A DNA stretch of 64,000 nucleotides from Zasmidium citrigriseum (Eukaryota; Ascomycota; Dothideomycetes; Mycosphaerellales; Mycosphaerellaceae), in assembly GCA_002786025.1 (NCBI GenBank), contig NHNW01000001.1:1054001-1118000 (forward strand), written 5' to 3'. Below the pieces are notes generated by a model. It had not been told where the DNA came from. It was given only the letters and a program-made list of their open reading frames with translations, and made no database searches. Of this stretch, positions 32,112 through 43,163 are shown piece by piece. The position numbers and the translations under genes were made by a program. Position 1 is the stretch's first letter; the number at the start of each line of letters is the position of its first letter.

Positions 32112-34426
32112 TCAGATTTGCGGCCACGAGTCAAAGACGTCGAATCCGGATTGGGAACTGAAGAAGTCCCAAAAGCCGTTGTCACCTTCACCCCATTCGT
32201 TCATGCCATGCCAATTGTTCCAGTCGACCGGAGTTTCGACGTCGAAGTTTGATAGGGCCATGATGGCTGTGGATCCTGAGGCGCCATGGGCAGACGCATC
32301 CATGTTACTTCTCGCTGGGAGGGGGTCACTTTGATCAACGGCAGAGTCCTTTGCGGTTGTGAGCATCATGGCGATGTGACTGAGGGTCTCACTCGCAAGA
32401 TTTTCGAACTGTGCCTCCAATTTGGACAATAACTCTTCGTCCCATCGATCAGTCATGATAGCAATGCAGGCTGAGAATCGTCGCGTGTAGTTCGGTATAT
32501 CAACAAGGACGAATGACGCGCCCACATGTTCCAGGAGCGACCGTGCGGTTGTCCTCGACGTGACAAGCATTGTAATGCCAGCAAAGAGCACGCCTTGGAC
32601 CAGCATCCAATGCAAAGGCATACGACTCTTCCTCAGAGCGTTTGACAATGCCTCAACATAGGCGGCTGCAGCTTGGATACACCATTTCGCGGATTTTACC
32701 GATGGCTGGCGACAGAGGACGCTGGAACGATGCAACACAAACGATGTGCCATAGTAGAGTCTTTCCCAAAAGCTGTGACAGCGTCAGCTAATGCAAATCT
32801 CCGATGCTCGTCGACTCGTGTGTACTCACGCAAGCGGATAAGCTTGATCAGTCTGCTGTGAATGGAGCTCCAAGAGCGTTGCCTTCCACATGTCAAGTGC
32901 TTGCTGCAGCCGGTCAAGAACCATCTGCTCAGGCTCGGCCGCATTCTGTCCGGACGTAGGCTGCGAATATATGGCGGTAATTATCTTGCTTTGTATCTGC
33001 CTATGTTGAACATGATGCACTGCCAGTTCAAGACCCTCGGACACCCGGGGAAGATTCGCGGTGATGTGGTTGTCTGCCAGACTTGGAGGACGTCCGAGAT
33101 TGTAAGCTAGACTCACTTCTATAACATAGGCAGTCCAAAATGCTCGTCGACGGCGCTGGACATCCTGCTCGAGTAGCCGACCGTCAGCATGCGATGAATG
33201 GAGGCCAAGCTGAGTTGCTATCTAGAATATGATCAGTCTTGTTAGAGCATGCTTGTTATCGGAGTGATAAGAACTGACCCGTATGGCGAGGCCAGCAAGT
33301 TGCCATTGCGGATAATGACTTGGTCGATAGGAGCTGTAGATGCAGAGCAGGAGCAGAATCTGCACAAGCGCAAGGCTAGGTGGGAACCCGTGTATGTGAT
33401 GCTCAAGCAAAAGTATCGCTCGTTCGTGAAAGATCGAAGCAGCAGGCAATGTTGTTTCAGCAGTCACCGGTAACTGCAGATGATTGATGGTGTTGGACAC
33501 ATTCACGGCCCCGAGCGCCATGACAAGGTAGAAGATAGTCTGCTCCTCGGGAGTTCTATCTGGAGGTCGTGCAGATGCGTCATGACCACTTGGACTCGGC
33601 TCAATAACGTCGAGCAGGCCTTCTCGATCGAACAGCGGGTACATTGGCATTACCCAGAGTTCAAAGGAGCGTTGCAGTAACTGCATGTCCTCAGGTAAAA
33701 GGACACTGGCATTATCAGTCGATTGCCCACTGCTCCGTTTGTCACTTGAAGATTGGGTTGCGGGAAGAGAAGTCCTCCTCCGCCCAAGGAACCCAGCAGG
33801 CTCCGTAGATTGCGCCAGAGAAGTGACGAACTTGGTGAAGAACATGCCGGACGATGGGCCAAGATAACGAGCCTCGCCTGTTGCGTTGAGGGCCAGAGAG
33901 CTCAGCTCTGGCGACTGCGAATCATCCACAGTAGAGCTTACTGCCTCTCTAGAATCTGGAACGCCAGTGGACCCTCGCTCGGTGGCATCTTGAGCAGGTG
34001 GTCGCTGTTCCGGGCGCACACCAGTTCCGGCTGCCCTCGTAGGGTCTATCAAGGATTGCAGAGATGAGCCGGTCTCGATCAGCTCGCAGTCGAGATGGAG
34101 GATGCTTTTAATCTCTGACTCCAGCCATTGCACTCTTCGTTGAAGATCTTGGGCGCGCCTGCACCTCACGCGTGAGCATCCGATGCCTCGCGTCTAGGAT
34201 ATTGTCGGCCTGGCGGTGGCATCGGTGGCCTTACTCTGACCGTCGAACGCGAGTGTGTGGCTCACAATCTGCTCCTGCTGCAAGACAGTTTCGACATTCT
34301 GCGGACCCGTCGCACTGTTGAGAGGTCAGTCCACGGGTGACATGGCTTGATCATACGAGGGAAGCGGATTACCTTGATTTTCTTCGCGTGGCATCGCGAG
34401 CATGCGCGGGCGACGACTGCAGCCAT
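32112..34426 (-). CDS. Zn(II)2Cys6 fungal transcription factor
   Basis: A 690-aa regulator from five exons: 34426-34373, 34314-34235, 34164-33279, 33221-32830 and 32772-32112. The intron-2 acceptor could alternatively be 6 nt further on. The binuclear zinc cluster, split by intron 1, is CSRCHAKKIK|CDGSAECRNCLAAGADC. Its spacing is C-x2-C-x6-C-x5-C-x2-C-x6-C, followed by basic RVRRS and a coiled-coil-like LQRRVQWLESEIKSIL dimerisation segment. The middle contains the fungal-specific TF domain (FELWVMPMYPLFDREGLLD; then AYNLGRPPSLAD in place of the common ALGRPP box). The C-terminus is acidic and Trp/Phe-rich (DVETPVDWNNWHGMNEWG), a plausible activation region. It is nuclear. Position beside the amidase/aminotransferase pair, with palindromic CGG sites, suggests it is their regulator (inference). 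Confidence 0.92.
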
Positions 34427-34871
34427 GATTCCATAGCAAACAATCGTTACACCTTAGATGGCAGGGTCCTTCATGGTTGGTAGATTAAGGACGCTGGTGT
34501 GGCTTGAAAATGCCGTTGACCGCGGGATCCGGATTAACGAATCTGTCACGTGACAAACGTCTACTTTATTTAGCCGCCTCGAGCGCAGCCTTGCCTATTG
34601 CTCCTCTCTCCATCGCTGCGTCGAGAGGTGATTCTCACATTCGCAGCTGGCGACATGTCTTGTCAATGTAAGCCAGTATCAAGTGCATGAAAAAGATTTG
34701 TGGAGGCCAGGCTTCGGCGTTTCTGCCATCGAGACTTATCTATGCCTCATTCATTACCCGTCCTACCACACGTACGGCACGGAAGCGAAAGCGACGAGAC
34801 ATCCTCTTAGGTTATCACAGAAAGAGACTACGTCTCATCCATCAAGCTGTGGCGATTGGCTGTTCGCAGTT
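34427..34871. promoter_or_regulatory. Promoter region of the Zn-cluster regulator
   Basis: 445 bp. It contains a CGG-N3-CCG arrangement at 34523-34531 and a TCACGTGA E-box near 34,545. Either could take part in control of the regulator; nothing decides it. The 3' end of the next gene abuts this region. Confidence 0.3.
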
Positions 34872-37022
34872 TCAAAGAAGTTCTGCATAGGCCGGCGGAG
34901 CCTCGCGTAGGTCTTCCGAACTCCCACTTCGCACGTCCAGCAAACGGCTAAGAGCCTTCGAGGTCATGCCACCCGTTTGTGGGGCCTCGGAGATTTTTAC
35001 AATATTCGAAGACGCCATTCTGGAGGACAACCGACCTTTGTACTGCGGTGTAAATAATGCGAGCTTGAAGGTGACTCCGCTCTCTTCGTTGCATGTTCGG
35101 ACAAGTCCATCAAACATATCCAGCAGCGTATCGAAACGTTCATATGAGGCTTGGCGCTCAAGTGTTCGCAGGTCGTCAATAAGACAGAAGACCGCACCGT
35201 GCGGCAGCGACTTGACCAAGTACTTGAAGAGGCTACAGAGATACCTCAGATCCCTGTAGGAGAGGTTCTCCTGGTGATCAAAAAGACTAGTGACCTGGCT
35301 CCAGTCTGAGAGATCGTAGTCGTAGGTGTCAAGAAGCTGCAATAGAAGACTTCTGAGCAACCTGGTGACAGGCTCCTCGTCGGGCGAAGTGCCATCTTTG
35401 CCGCAAAAGTGAGCGATGGTGACTGCACTCTTTTGCTCGGACAGTCCTTGAAACAGCGCCGCGGCCGTGAGTGACGCAGGTGACGTTTTGGAATTAGAAG
35501 GCGGCGGCTGCACCAGCAATATCTGGGACGTCGCTGACGAATACCATGCCCGAAACTTTCCGCTGGTCACAACAGAAGCGGTGATCTCTCCTTCCAAGTC
35601 GTGGACTTTGGCGGCCTTGGTATACGCCCTCGCCTTCATGTCGGGATTCTGTGGATGAAGGCCAAGTGCTTGCTTGACATAGCTTTGTGACAAGACCTGA
35701 ATCGGGACGCTGTGGCGAAGTTGCTCTTCCAGGACTTGCAATTCGTCAGACTGTGTTCGAGACTTGGTCAAGGTTTATCAACTTACGCTGAGCTCTGTCG
35801 AGCTGTGCCTGGGCCTCCTCCCTTGCGGCTTTGGCTTTGGCTTCTGCTCGTTCCTCAGCTGCTGCGAGGTTCTTCTCCCAGAGTCGATTGATCCCGGATA
35901 GAAATAGCACTGTGTTCTGAAGCAGCACTGCTTTCTCGTCCTTTTGAGCCAGTAGCAAGGTTTCGACGTTCTTGATCGCCGCGAAGTTTCTATCGCTAGT
36001 TCTCCGTACTTCTTCGCCCACATCGTTCAATTTTCCGAATGTCGCCTGGATGGCCAACGAGATCTCGTTCGTCTTCTCCTTGTCGCAAAGATCGGCCTCT
36101 TCTTTCAATACGCGGCCGCAATCATGCATGTGATCGAGCTTGGCTTTTAGTTGCCTTGCATACAAGCCCTGCTGTAGGACAGCTTTTGCACGTTCCCCTG
36201 TGGCGGTTAGGGCCATGCTGGGACTCAAGGAAAAGTACTTACATGATCTCGTCTCGAACCATACGATCATGCCTTCGATAGCGATTAGCAAAGCATTATA
36301 CAATGCGATAGCCTTGTGCTCCAATCTGTCGTCGTTGGGGTACAGCTTCATCAGCCGCTCCACGCAGTTGAGAAGATCTGGGTACTCTCCGAGCTCTCCA
36401 ATGACCCGCATGCGGACATCGTGTGCTTCCTTGAATGCTCTGAACAAGAGCACGACCCTATCATTACAGTAAGCGCCATTCGATGGCAATGCCAAGACAT
36501 GAGCCGCCGATACCACTTACCCTCCGCAAACCAATGAGGTGTAGTCTCCGGCAGGTAGAGTAGTGGCAATGGGCTCGATTGCGGGATTCATCTCGCCAAG
36601 TTTTCTTCCAATCCGCGGGAAGAAGCCTTTGATTCCCTTTGCTCGTTGCAGGTACTTGTCCTGAGCAGCCAGACCGGCTTCGTAGCGAACCTCTATCCAA
36701 TCGTGTGCTTTTCTAATGTCGAAACCTTGAAGAGCTGCCTTTTGCGGGCTGTCTTCAAGGACCTTTTGCATCACCGTGAGGAAGTTCTCGGTATGCAGTG
36801 CAGCCGCGTCGTGAATAGAGGATCTACATGGGTGCATGTTAATAAGCATAATCTTGACCCGAACAATGTCGGTTTGATGGGAGCGTGCCTTTGCCCGATC
36901 TTCGTGACATATTGATCCTGAATGGGATCATATTTAGTGGTCGCCATATTCCATCCAGGATGTATTGCTCCAGCCCGTTTTTGCATAAATGCTCGAGCTG
37001 ATGGAGTGGTTGTCATTCTCAT
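34872..37022 (-). CDS. DUF7708/NACHT-like (fungal NLR-related) protein
   Basis: A 645-aa model: exons 37022-36859, 36823-36521, 36439-36243, 36197-35787 and 35734-34872. Four junctions are good. The first intron (36858-36824) is only 35 bp, below the usual minimum, so the 5' end is uncertain, although the frame closes. The N-terminal half resembles DUF7708 of fungal NLR-like proteins (IEVRYEAGLAAQDKYLQRAKGIKGFFPRI; LVCGGAFKEAHDVRMRVIGELGEYPDLL). Next come helical EERAEAKAKAAREEAQAQLDRAQ and YVKQALGLHP. The C-terminal half matches the nucleotide-binding-like part of that family in layout (TIAHFCGKDG, LLRSLLLQLLD, LPHGAVFCLIDDLRTLE) but shows no clear Walker A and no WD40, ankyrin or TPR repeats. 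Such proteins are linked to fungal incompatibility and immunity (family knowledge). Role here unproven. Confidence 0.65.
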
Positions 37023-37047
37023 ATGAACCCAGAGGACGACTGGCAAC

Positions 37048-37566
37048 TCAGGTCGACAGGCATGATGAGAAGCGTTTCAGCGCCAGCTGAGGGCTCAATT
37101 CGCTGTCTTCCCGCCACAGCATAGCCGCCAACAAGCATTCAGCCACCTGGATTGCATCAGAGGCAGCTGAAGTCCATTTCAAAGCGGCAGAGCAACGCCA
37201 GCAGCGGGCGACCAATGCGAAGAGTAGCTGCCCCTGAAGACGCCTGACTGAGGAGGCGTAGTGCATGTCGTCGCTAGTTGGGGCCAGTCTTCGAGCGGCC
37301 TGGTCATCAGGGTACGAGCAGACAAGGGCCAGCATCATATCGGCCTCTGGAAGTTGCCATGTGAGTGTGATGCTCGAAGCGAAGTGTGGGTGGAGTCTGC
37401 TTTCCCAATTTAAACTTCGGGAGCTGCGGGAACGGACCGAAGCGTCTTGCCGAGCGTCTAAACTTGCACACCCGACCTCACGCGTCGCCTCCTTCACCGG
37501 ACACAACCAAAGCGCCTCCTCCACATGCGCAAGCGCTGCTCCCCTGGCTGCATACGTAGCTCCCAT
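37048..37566 (-). CDS. Hypothetical ORF, doubtful
   Basis: A 172-aa open frame in the 690-bp gap between two real genes. It has mixed composition, no signal peptide, and one moderately hydrophobic region (LLFALVARCWRCSAALKW). No family was recognised and the codon content is undistinguished. It would lie 26 bp upstream of, and co-oriented with, the DUF7708-like gene, so it may simply be promoter sequence. Listed because no annotated feature overlaps it. Confidence 0.2.
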   Translation of the reverse strand: MGATYAARGAALAHVEEALWLCPVKEATREVGCASLDARQDASVRSRSSRSLNWESRLHPHFASSITLTWQLPEADMMLALVCSYPDDQAARRLAPTSDDMHYASSVRRLQGQLLFALVARCWRCSAALKWTSAASDAIQVAECLLAAMLWREDSELSPQLALKRFSSCLST

Positions 37567-37714
37567 GCCTTCAGCTCTTGTGTCACGATAGGCAGACGGC
37601 GGATGCGTCTTTTGACAATGCCTCTCCGTAAGGGACGTCTACCTGGTAATGTAATTCCTCCATTTGTGACCCCTTTCGACTTTTCTTCTAGCTGCTTTCC
37701 CATCTACAACTGTA

Positions 37715-40700
37715 ATGTCTACCGAAAACGCAAAGAAATCACCTGAAGTTCGACGGCCGCCACCGGTGGTCGGAAAGAAGCCCAAATTTCTCCGTCTTCA
37801 AGCAGCTGCCCCTACCGGGCCCTGTACAACCAACCCGACTGGAGCTTCAGAAGTGCCATATGAATCGAACATCGATCACGGCGGTACCAAAGAGCCCAAC
37901 CCTCTGTCGCAGCCATCAGAAGATGCGCCATCCGAGGATGCACAGTCCTCTCCCACGGTTGCCCAAGAGGATCGAACCTCTGAGTCGATGAACGGACACT
38001 GGGAAGCAGGCGGCAAGGACGAGATTGATAGTCGCGCTACTCTAGACGCTACAGCCGGAGATGAAGCTGAAACGGCCGCCACACATACAGATGATACTAC
38101 GGAAGAGACCGAACATGATGATGAGGATGCCCAGAGCGTGCCACAAGACGAGGCACCGGACGAAACAGTCTACGAAGACCCTCTTCAGGAACAAGTCGAT
38201 GAACTCGTAAGGAAATTTAATCAACTACACCATCATCCAGCCCTTAGCGGCCTAGAGGATCGTATTGCCACCCTCGAAGCTGAAGAGGATGATTTGGGAT
38301 CCGATTATACTTCCGACGACGAAGCTGACCAGGTCGGACTGGGGTTCTGCAAAGCCGACCCTTATATCAATGTCATGACCATGAATGAGTGGGACAAACG
38401 CAAGCTCGAGCGTGAGCAACCTCATGCGCTCTTGGACGTTGTCGTGGACCCTCTATACTTTGGCGACAAGAAAGATCACGACATGATGACTTCCCCGAAC
38501 TTTCAGGATGATTCTGCGGGAGCTTTTGAGCAGCAGGAGGGTCGTGCTGAGTATGTGAAGTTTGTCCAGATCAACTCTATACCATTTCGGTATGTTTATC
38601 ACTACATGTTTCCGTCGGACATGAAGACCAAGCCCATGATTATGCTGGCTCCTTTCAAAGGCTTCACGATCTTTGAGAATGAATATCAGCAGATGTTGGA
38701 AGATCTCGAGTCGAGGTGGAAAGATCGAGCCACGGAAGATCCTCGTGCCCAAGTGTTTGTCAAGAACTACAATCATTCAGGCGACACAATCCAGGGCGAA
38801 GAGGCTCCACCGCACTACGACTCTGAGGACCTTTCTCGTGAGAGTTACGAGGCTTACCTTGCTTTGAAATGTTGCCGAGAATTTTTGGAGCGATTCGTAA
38901 AGCCGAGATGGGACTGGCTTCGTTCAGACCAAGTTGACTCCGTCGGCTTTGGCGACCTTTGCGATCTCTTCCAGCCTGGAGACGATGTATATCAGCCTGG
39001 CAATGCCCAACGTGTATGGCGCGTCTGTAAGATAACTGGCGGGCGTCCAATCCTGCGGCATCTGCTCTACGGCAAATTGGACGTCGAAGGAACTCTAGAT
39101 CAGGCGGGCGACGCTCCGACCACAAGACATCAGCACAACGAGGCTAAGCGTCAAGTGGATGACGACAATGCTATGGACAGCAGCAATATTGACGCAGATT
39201 GGACGCCTCTCCATGTCGAGGGTTACTATCTTGATTTCGACGGTCAGGACTATGGACCTGTGCACAAGCATCTGCAGATCAAATACTTTCCTGGAAAGAA
39301 GCTGACCCAAAGCCTGAAGTTGTGGCCACTTAGGCTCGCTCGTAAGGATCCGGACCAATATGATCGGCTCACTAGCCCTGGCATCCGATTCTTCGAGAAA
39401 TGTCAACCTGCTCTGCATTACTATGATGGCCGCACTCTTCCTGAGGGACCGGACGAGAGACTCCTCCGTGATTACCTAGGCAAGTCGAAAGCCCAAGATG
39501 TCACGTCTGCAGTATATATCGACTTCAACAAGGCTTTTCAATACAACCCGGACTGGACCCCTGACATTGGACTGAAGTATTTTCAGTCGCCCGACACCCG
39601 CGAAACCTCAATCAGTGCGACGGAGAACCTGCCACTTGATTCAAGATTCCGCTTTGGGCCAAGTGGCGTATGGGAGTTTCGGGTTCAGCATCTAGACTTT
39701 GTGGATGCTTGGGCGCTTAAAAGATATCGACAGACCGACGAGTGGATTCGTGAAGCTGAGGGCTCCTCGTGGAGTGATCGTGCCACGATCAAACGGGCTG
39801 ACCAGATCCTGTTTCCAAACAGACTTTACGGCTTTGTGTTCCAGACACGAGACTGGGGTAAGTTTTGGCACATCTAGATGGGCTGACATTGCATCTCGAT
39901 GAAAACGCTAATGATCTCCCAGCATGCTTCGATGTAGACGAACGACATCTGAAAGACGCCGCCCGAGATGACAGGCCATGGAATGAATTGGCTCTTCCTG
40001 ACAGGTACAAGCAGACCTTGGAGTCGTTGGTCGAGCTATACTTCTCGAACAAGCAGACAATGGCCAAATACGGCAAAGCAGGCATCGAGTTCGATTTCAT
40101 CAATGGCAAAGGTGAAGGGCAATGTTCAATTGCAGGATGCAGCTAATGTCTGGCAGGATCTGGATTGGTGGTTCTGCTACACGGCGAACCTGGTGTTGGT
40201 AAGGTAAGAATCCCGCGTTCTCATACTGCCTGGATAGCTTTCTGATCAGAGACAGACTTCGACAGCAGAAAGCATTGCGACCAAATACGAGAAGCCCCTT
40301 CTGCCAATCACATGTGGCAATCTTGGCATCGACGCCCCTAGCGTGGAGAGGAATCTCAACGATAACTTTCAACTTGCTCAGGCTTGGGACGCCATTGTGC
40401 TCCTGGACGAGGCCGAAATATTTCTACAGAAGCGTGATCGGACAAATCTGGAAAGGAATGCGCTTGTCTCGGTCTTCCTACGGACGCTCGAGTATTACAC
40501 GGGAATCATATTCCTGACTACGAACCGTAAGTCCGGCATCAAGTTCCCTATGACATAGTGGCTAATCGGAATCAATTCTTCAGGGGTGGGTGCCTTTGAC
40601 GACGCTTTCATCTCGCGAGTGCACTGTGCGCTGTACTACCCGCCCCTCACGATCGAGCAGAACAAGCAGATCTGGAAGAATAACCTGAGGCGTCTGCGTA

Positions 40701-41404
40701 GACAACGCCGACTTGACGGCACCGTGCTCAGCATAGTGGACGATGGAGAAGAGATCTTGAACTTCGCTCGTTCGCATTTTATCGATCGGCACGATCTGGG
40801 CATTACGCGAGTCTGGAATGGGCGACAGATTCGCAACTCCTTCCAAACCGCAATGGCGCTTGCGGAGTATGAAGCCAAAGAACTGCGCGAAAAGGAAGGA
40901 GACCCGTCACTGAAGGTCACACTGAGAGCTCATCACTTCGACACGGTAGCGAAGGCGTCCGCGGAGTTCGAGAAGTATTTGGAGATTACAAGAGGGCAGC
41001 ACGCAGCAGAGATTGCCGATGAGCATCAAGAGCGTGCTGCCGACTATGCTGCTGTCACGCCTCTTGGGCGCCGTCAGTATGAGGATTCGCAATCTTCGAA
41101 AGGCTGGATGAATCAATCATACATGACAGCCGCCCCTATGCAGAACGATCCAGGAACGCCAACACCTAGTGTCGATCTTCACCGTCGACCCACTTTGAAC
41201 AGCCGTATAGCACAAGAGAAGCAAAGCCAGACCTATGCGTCCAATGTCTCATATCACGGACATACGTATCCTCAGGCAGCTCCAGGACCATCGACAGTAC
41301 ATTCCGGCTATGCCACTGTCATGACTTCCCAAGGACCGCAATTACTGCCGTTGGCGGGAGTTCAGACGGCGCAGCCGCACATTGCACACTCAGGTCCCGG
41401 ATGA
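37715..41404 (+). CDS. DUF7025-AAA ATPase
   Basis: A 1,156-aa AAA+ ATPase of a lineage-expanded fungal family. Exons: 37715-39857, 39923-40111, 40157-40203, 40256-40526 and 40584-41404 (introns 65, 45, 52 and 57 bp). Residues 1-230 are a disordered acidic region ending in a coiled-coil-like DELVRKFNQLHHHP. A DUF7025-type region follows (FRYVYHYMFP, KYFPGKKLTQSLKLWPLRLA). The ATPase domain has Walker A GEPGVGK|TST, split by intron 3. Walker B is AIVLLDEAEIFL, sensor 1 IIFLTTNR|VGAFDDAFISRVH (split by intron 4), and an AAA lid follows. The tail (about 200 aa) is Pro/Ser/Gln-rich. These proteins are presumed cytosolic or organelle-associated remodellers; substrates are unknown. Its neighbours on both sides are incompatibility-type genes. 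Confidence 0.9.
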
Positions 41405-41631
41405 GTGACCCTGGTAAAGAGGGCTTCTGTTGATAATGAAAACGCCAGTCCAAATCAACTGCGCCAAGCATATGTCCACAGCTACTGCCCCTTGCCCTGA
41501 GACATTGACTTGCTCTACGGGTCTGCTGAATGACATATTGTGTAAAGCCATGGGCAAATAAAGTGATCAAAACGCAGAGTGTGAGAAGAACTACATGTCC
41601 TATCTATCTAAACGACTAACTATCTACGCAG

Positions 41632-42678
41632 CTAATTCTTCCTCACAACCCACGTCACCATCTCCGAATCCGCAAAAGTCCCCCGCTGCAATCTCCAACA
41701 CTCCTCCTCAACCTCAGCCACCATCTTCTCCAACTTCGTCGCGCCCTCGCTTCCCGTATCCTTGGCCCTCATATTCGCAATCCACTCCCTCACAGCCAAG
41801 AACGTGACATCCTGCTTCATGGTGATATACTCCGTCGGCGTCCAGACCTTCTCGTGAGCCATCAAAGCACCTCCTGCCTCAGCGAAACGAGTATGCAATG
41901 TTGGGACCCAGTGCTGGCGGAGGATATGCTCTTGATCTCCGTCAGGACCTCGAATTGCGGCGCGAAGGGCGTCGAGCTTTGGTGCGGCGGTGTTGGGGTC
42001 TGCCAATACAACCTTATCGGTCGAAGGGTCGTATTCTTGCCATTGGAGGTATCCACCCGGTTTCAGCAATTTCATCAGATTACGGAGGAGAGGCATTGGA
42101 TCGCCTGACTGGACCACACACATGAAGAGGCGGATGTTCACGACATCGTAGCGGCCTTGGAGGTTTAGGGGAATGTCGGCAAAGATGTCCATCTGGGAAA
42201 AGGTGACGTTGGATGGCCACCATGCTTTTGGCGGTGTTTGAGCGAGGCTTAGATCGAAGGCTTCGATCTTGCCACCGACAGGGAGTTGCCTTGCGGTTTC
42301 GAGAGTCCAGATCCCGGTCCCGCATCCGATGTCTGCGACGAGGGCATTCTGGGGCACGACGACTTTGGGATGTAGGTGGAAGCCTGTGCTGGCGATCCAG
42401 AGCTGGTGTTGGAGGTTGAGTCTGGTCGAAGCTAGAGCATCTCGATTGAATGGGTAGCCTTCCTTATCCTCTCCTTTGCTGGCCATGGTTACGGTCGGTC
42501 TGTTTGCTTTGGGTGCAGACTGTTTGGGTGGTGTCTCGTCGCCTCCGAAGATTCGATCACGATAAAGAGCTTCTCGTTGACGATTCGACATTGGCTTCTG
42601 GCAGAGGTAGATGTGGTATTGCCGAAAGGTCTGACGGCTTACGGAAAGTTCGATGTCGCTGTGTGCTTTGATGATCAA
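41632..42678 (-). CDS. UMTA/LaeA-like SAM-dependent methyltransferase
   Basis: A class I methyltransferase, 348 aa if begun at the first Met. Alternative starts are MSNRQREALYRDRIF at 42,591 and MASKGEDKEGYPF at 42,486, the latter close to where many relatives begin. Motif I is VADIGCGTGIWTLETARQLP. Acidic motif II context is KIEAFDLSLAQTPPKAWWP and motif III/post-I is YDVVNIRLF. LLKPGGYLQWQEYDPS is the typical signature of the UMTA/LaeA-like group, in which the family-specific RLNLQHQLW is also seen. Relatives act on small molecules (for example thiol or N-methylation in gliotoxin clusters) or as regulators. No secondary-metabolite core gene lies in this window, so the substrate is open. Intronless. 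Confidence 0.85.
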   Translation of the reverse strand: MIIKAHSDIELSVSRQTFRQYHIYLCQKPMSNRQREALYRDRIFGGDETPPKQSAPKANRPTVTMASKGEDKEGYPFNRDALASTRLNLQHQLWIASTGFHLHPKVVVPQNALVADIGCGTGIWTLETARQLPVGGKIEAFDLSLAQTPPKAWWPSNVTFSQMDIFADIPLNLQGRYDVVNIRLFMCVVQSGDPMPLLRNLMKLLKPGGYLQWQEYDPSTDKVVLADPNTAAPKLDALRAAIRGPDGDQEHILRQHWVPTLHTRFAEAGGALMAHEKVWTPTEYITMKQDVTFLAVREWIANMRAKDTGSEGATKLEKMVAEVEEECWRLQRGTFADSEMVTWVVRKN

Positions 42679-43163
42679 GCCATTGGCGATTGAAGCGTGT
42701 CCAAATACTTCGCAGGTACAATTCAGCCGCCTGAAGTTTTCTCGATGCCTGGTCCCGTTGCTATGAGAAGTGAGTGGTGCCTACGGAACCATTTCACAAC
42801 TTCACGTCTTCCGAGATGGTATTGTCAATTCACAAACCGGGGCGGAAGCACAATCGTGAGAACGAAAGGATTAAACGGAGCCGTAGGCCGAGCAACAGCG
42901 GCATTGAGCCGGCCTAAGCTGTTCCTGCATCACTAGTGGATAGAATGCTGATGCCTTACAATGTAGAAAGCCGAATGTGATGATAGGGCTTGATGAAGCA
43001 AGTCTCGAAAGAGGCTGCCTTACGGAAGGATTTGTTTACTTGGCCCGTGCGCTTGTCTCACAGGTTACGGCAGCCTTCTTCGGCCTGTGTGATTGATGAC
43101 CAAACATGTCAGTAGCCGAGTCGTCTGACTTGTAGCTTCCTCCTGAAAGGTGTAGTACGCCGG
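42679..43163. other. Intergenic, 485 bp, nothing recognised
   Basis: Lies between the methyltransferase start and the 3' end of the HET gene on the same strand; presumably the methyltransferase promoter. No repeat or motif stood out. Confidence 0.4.
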
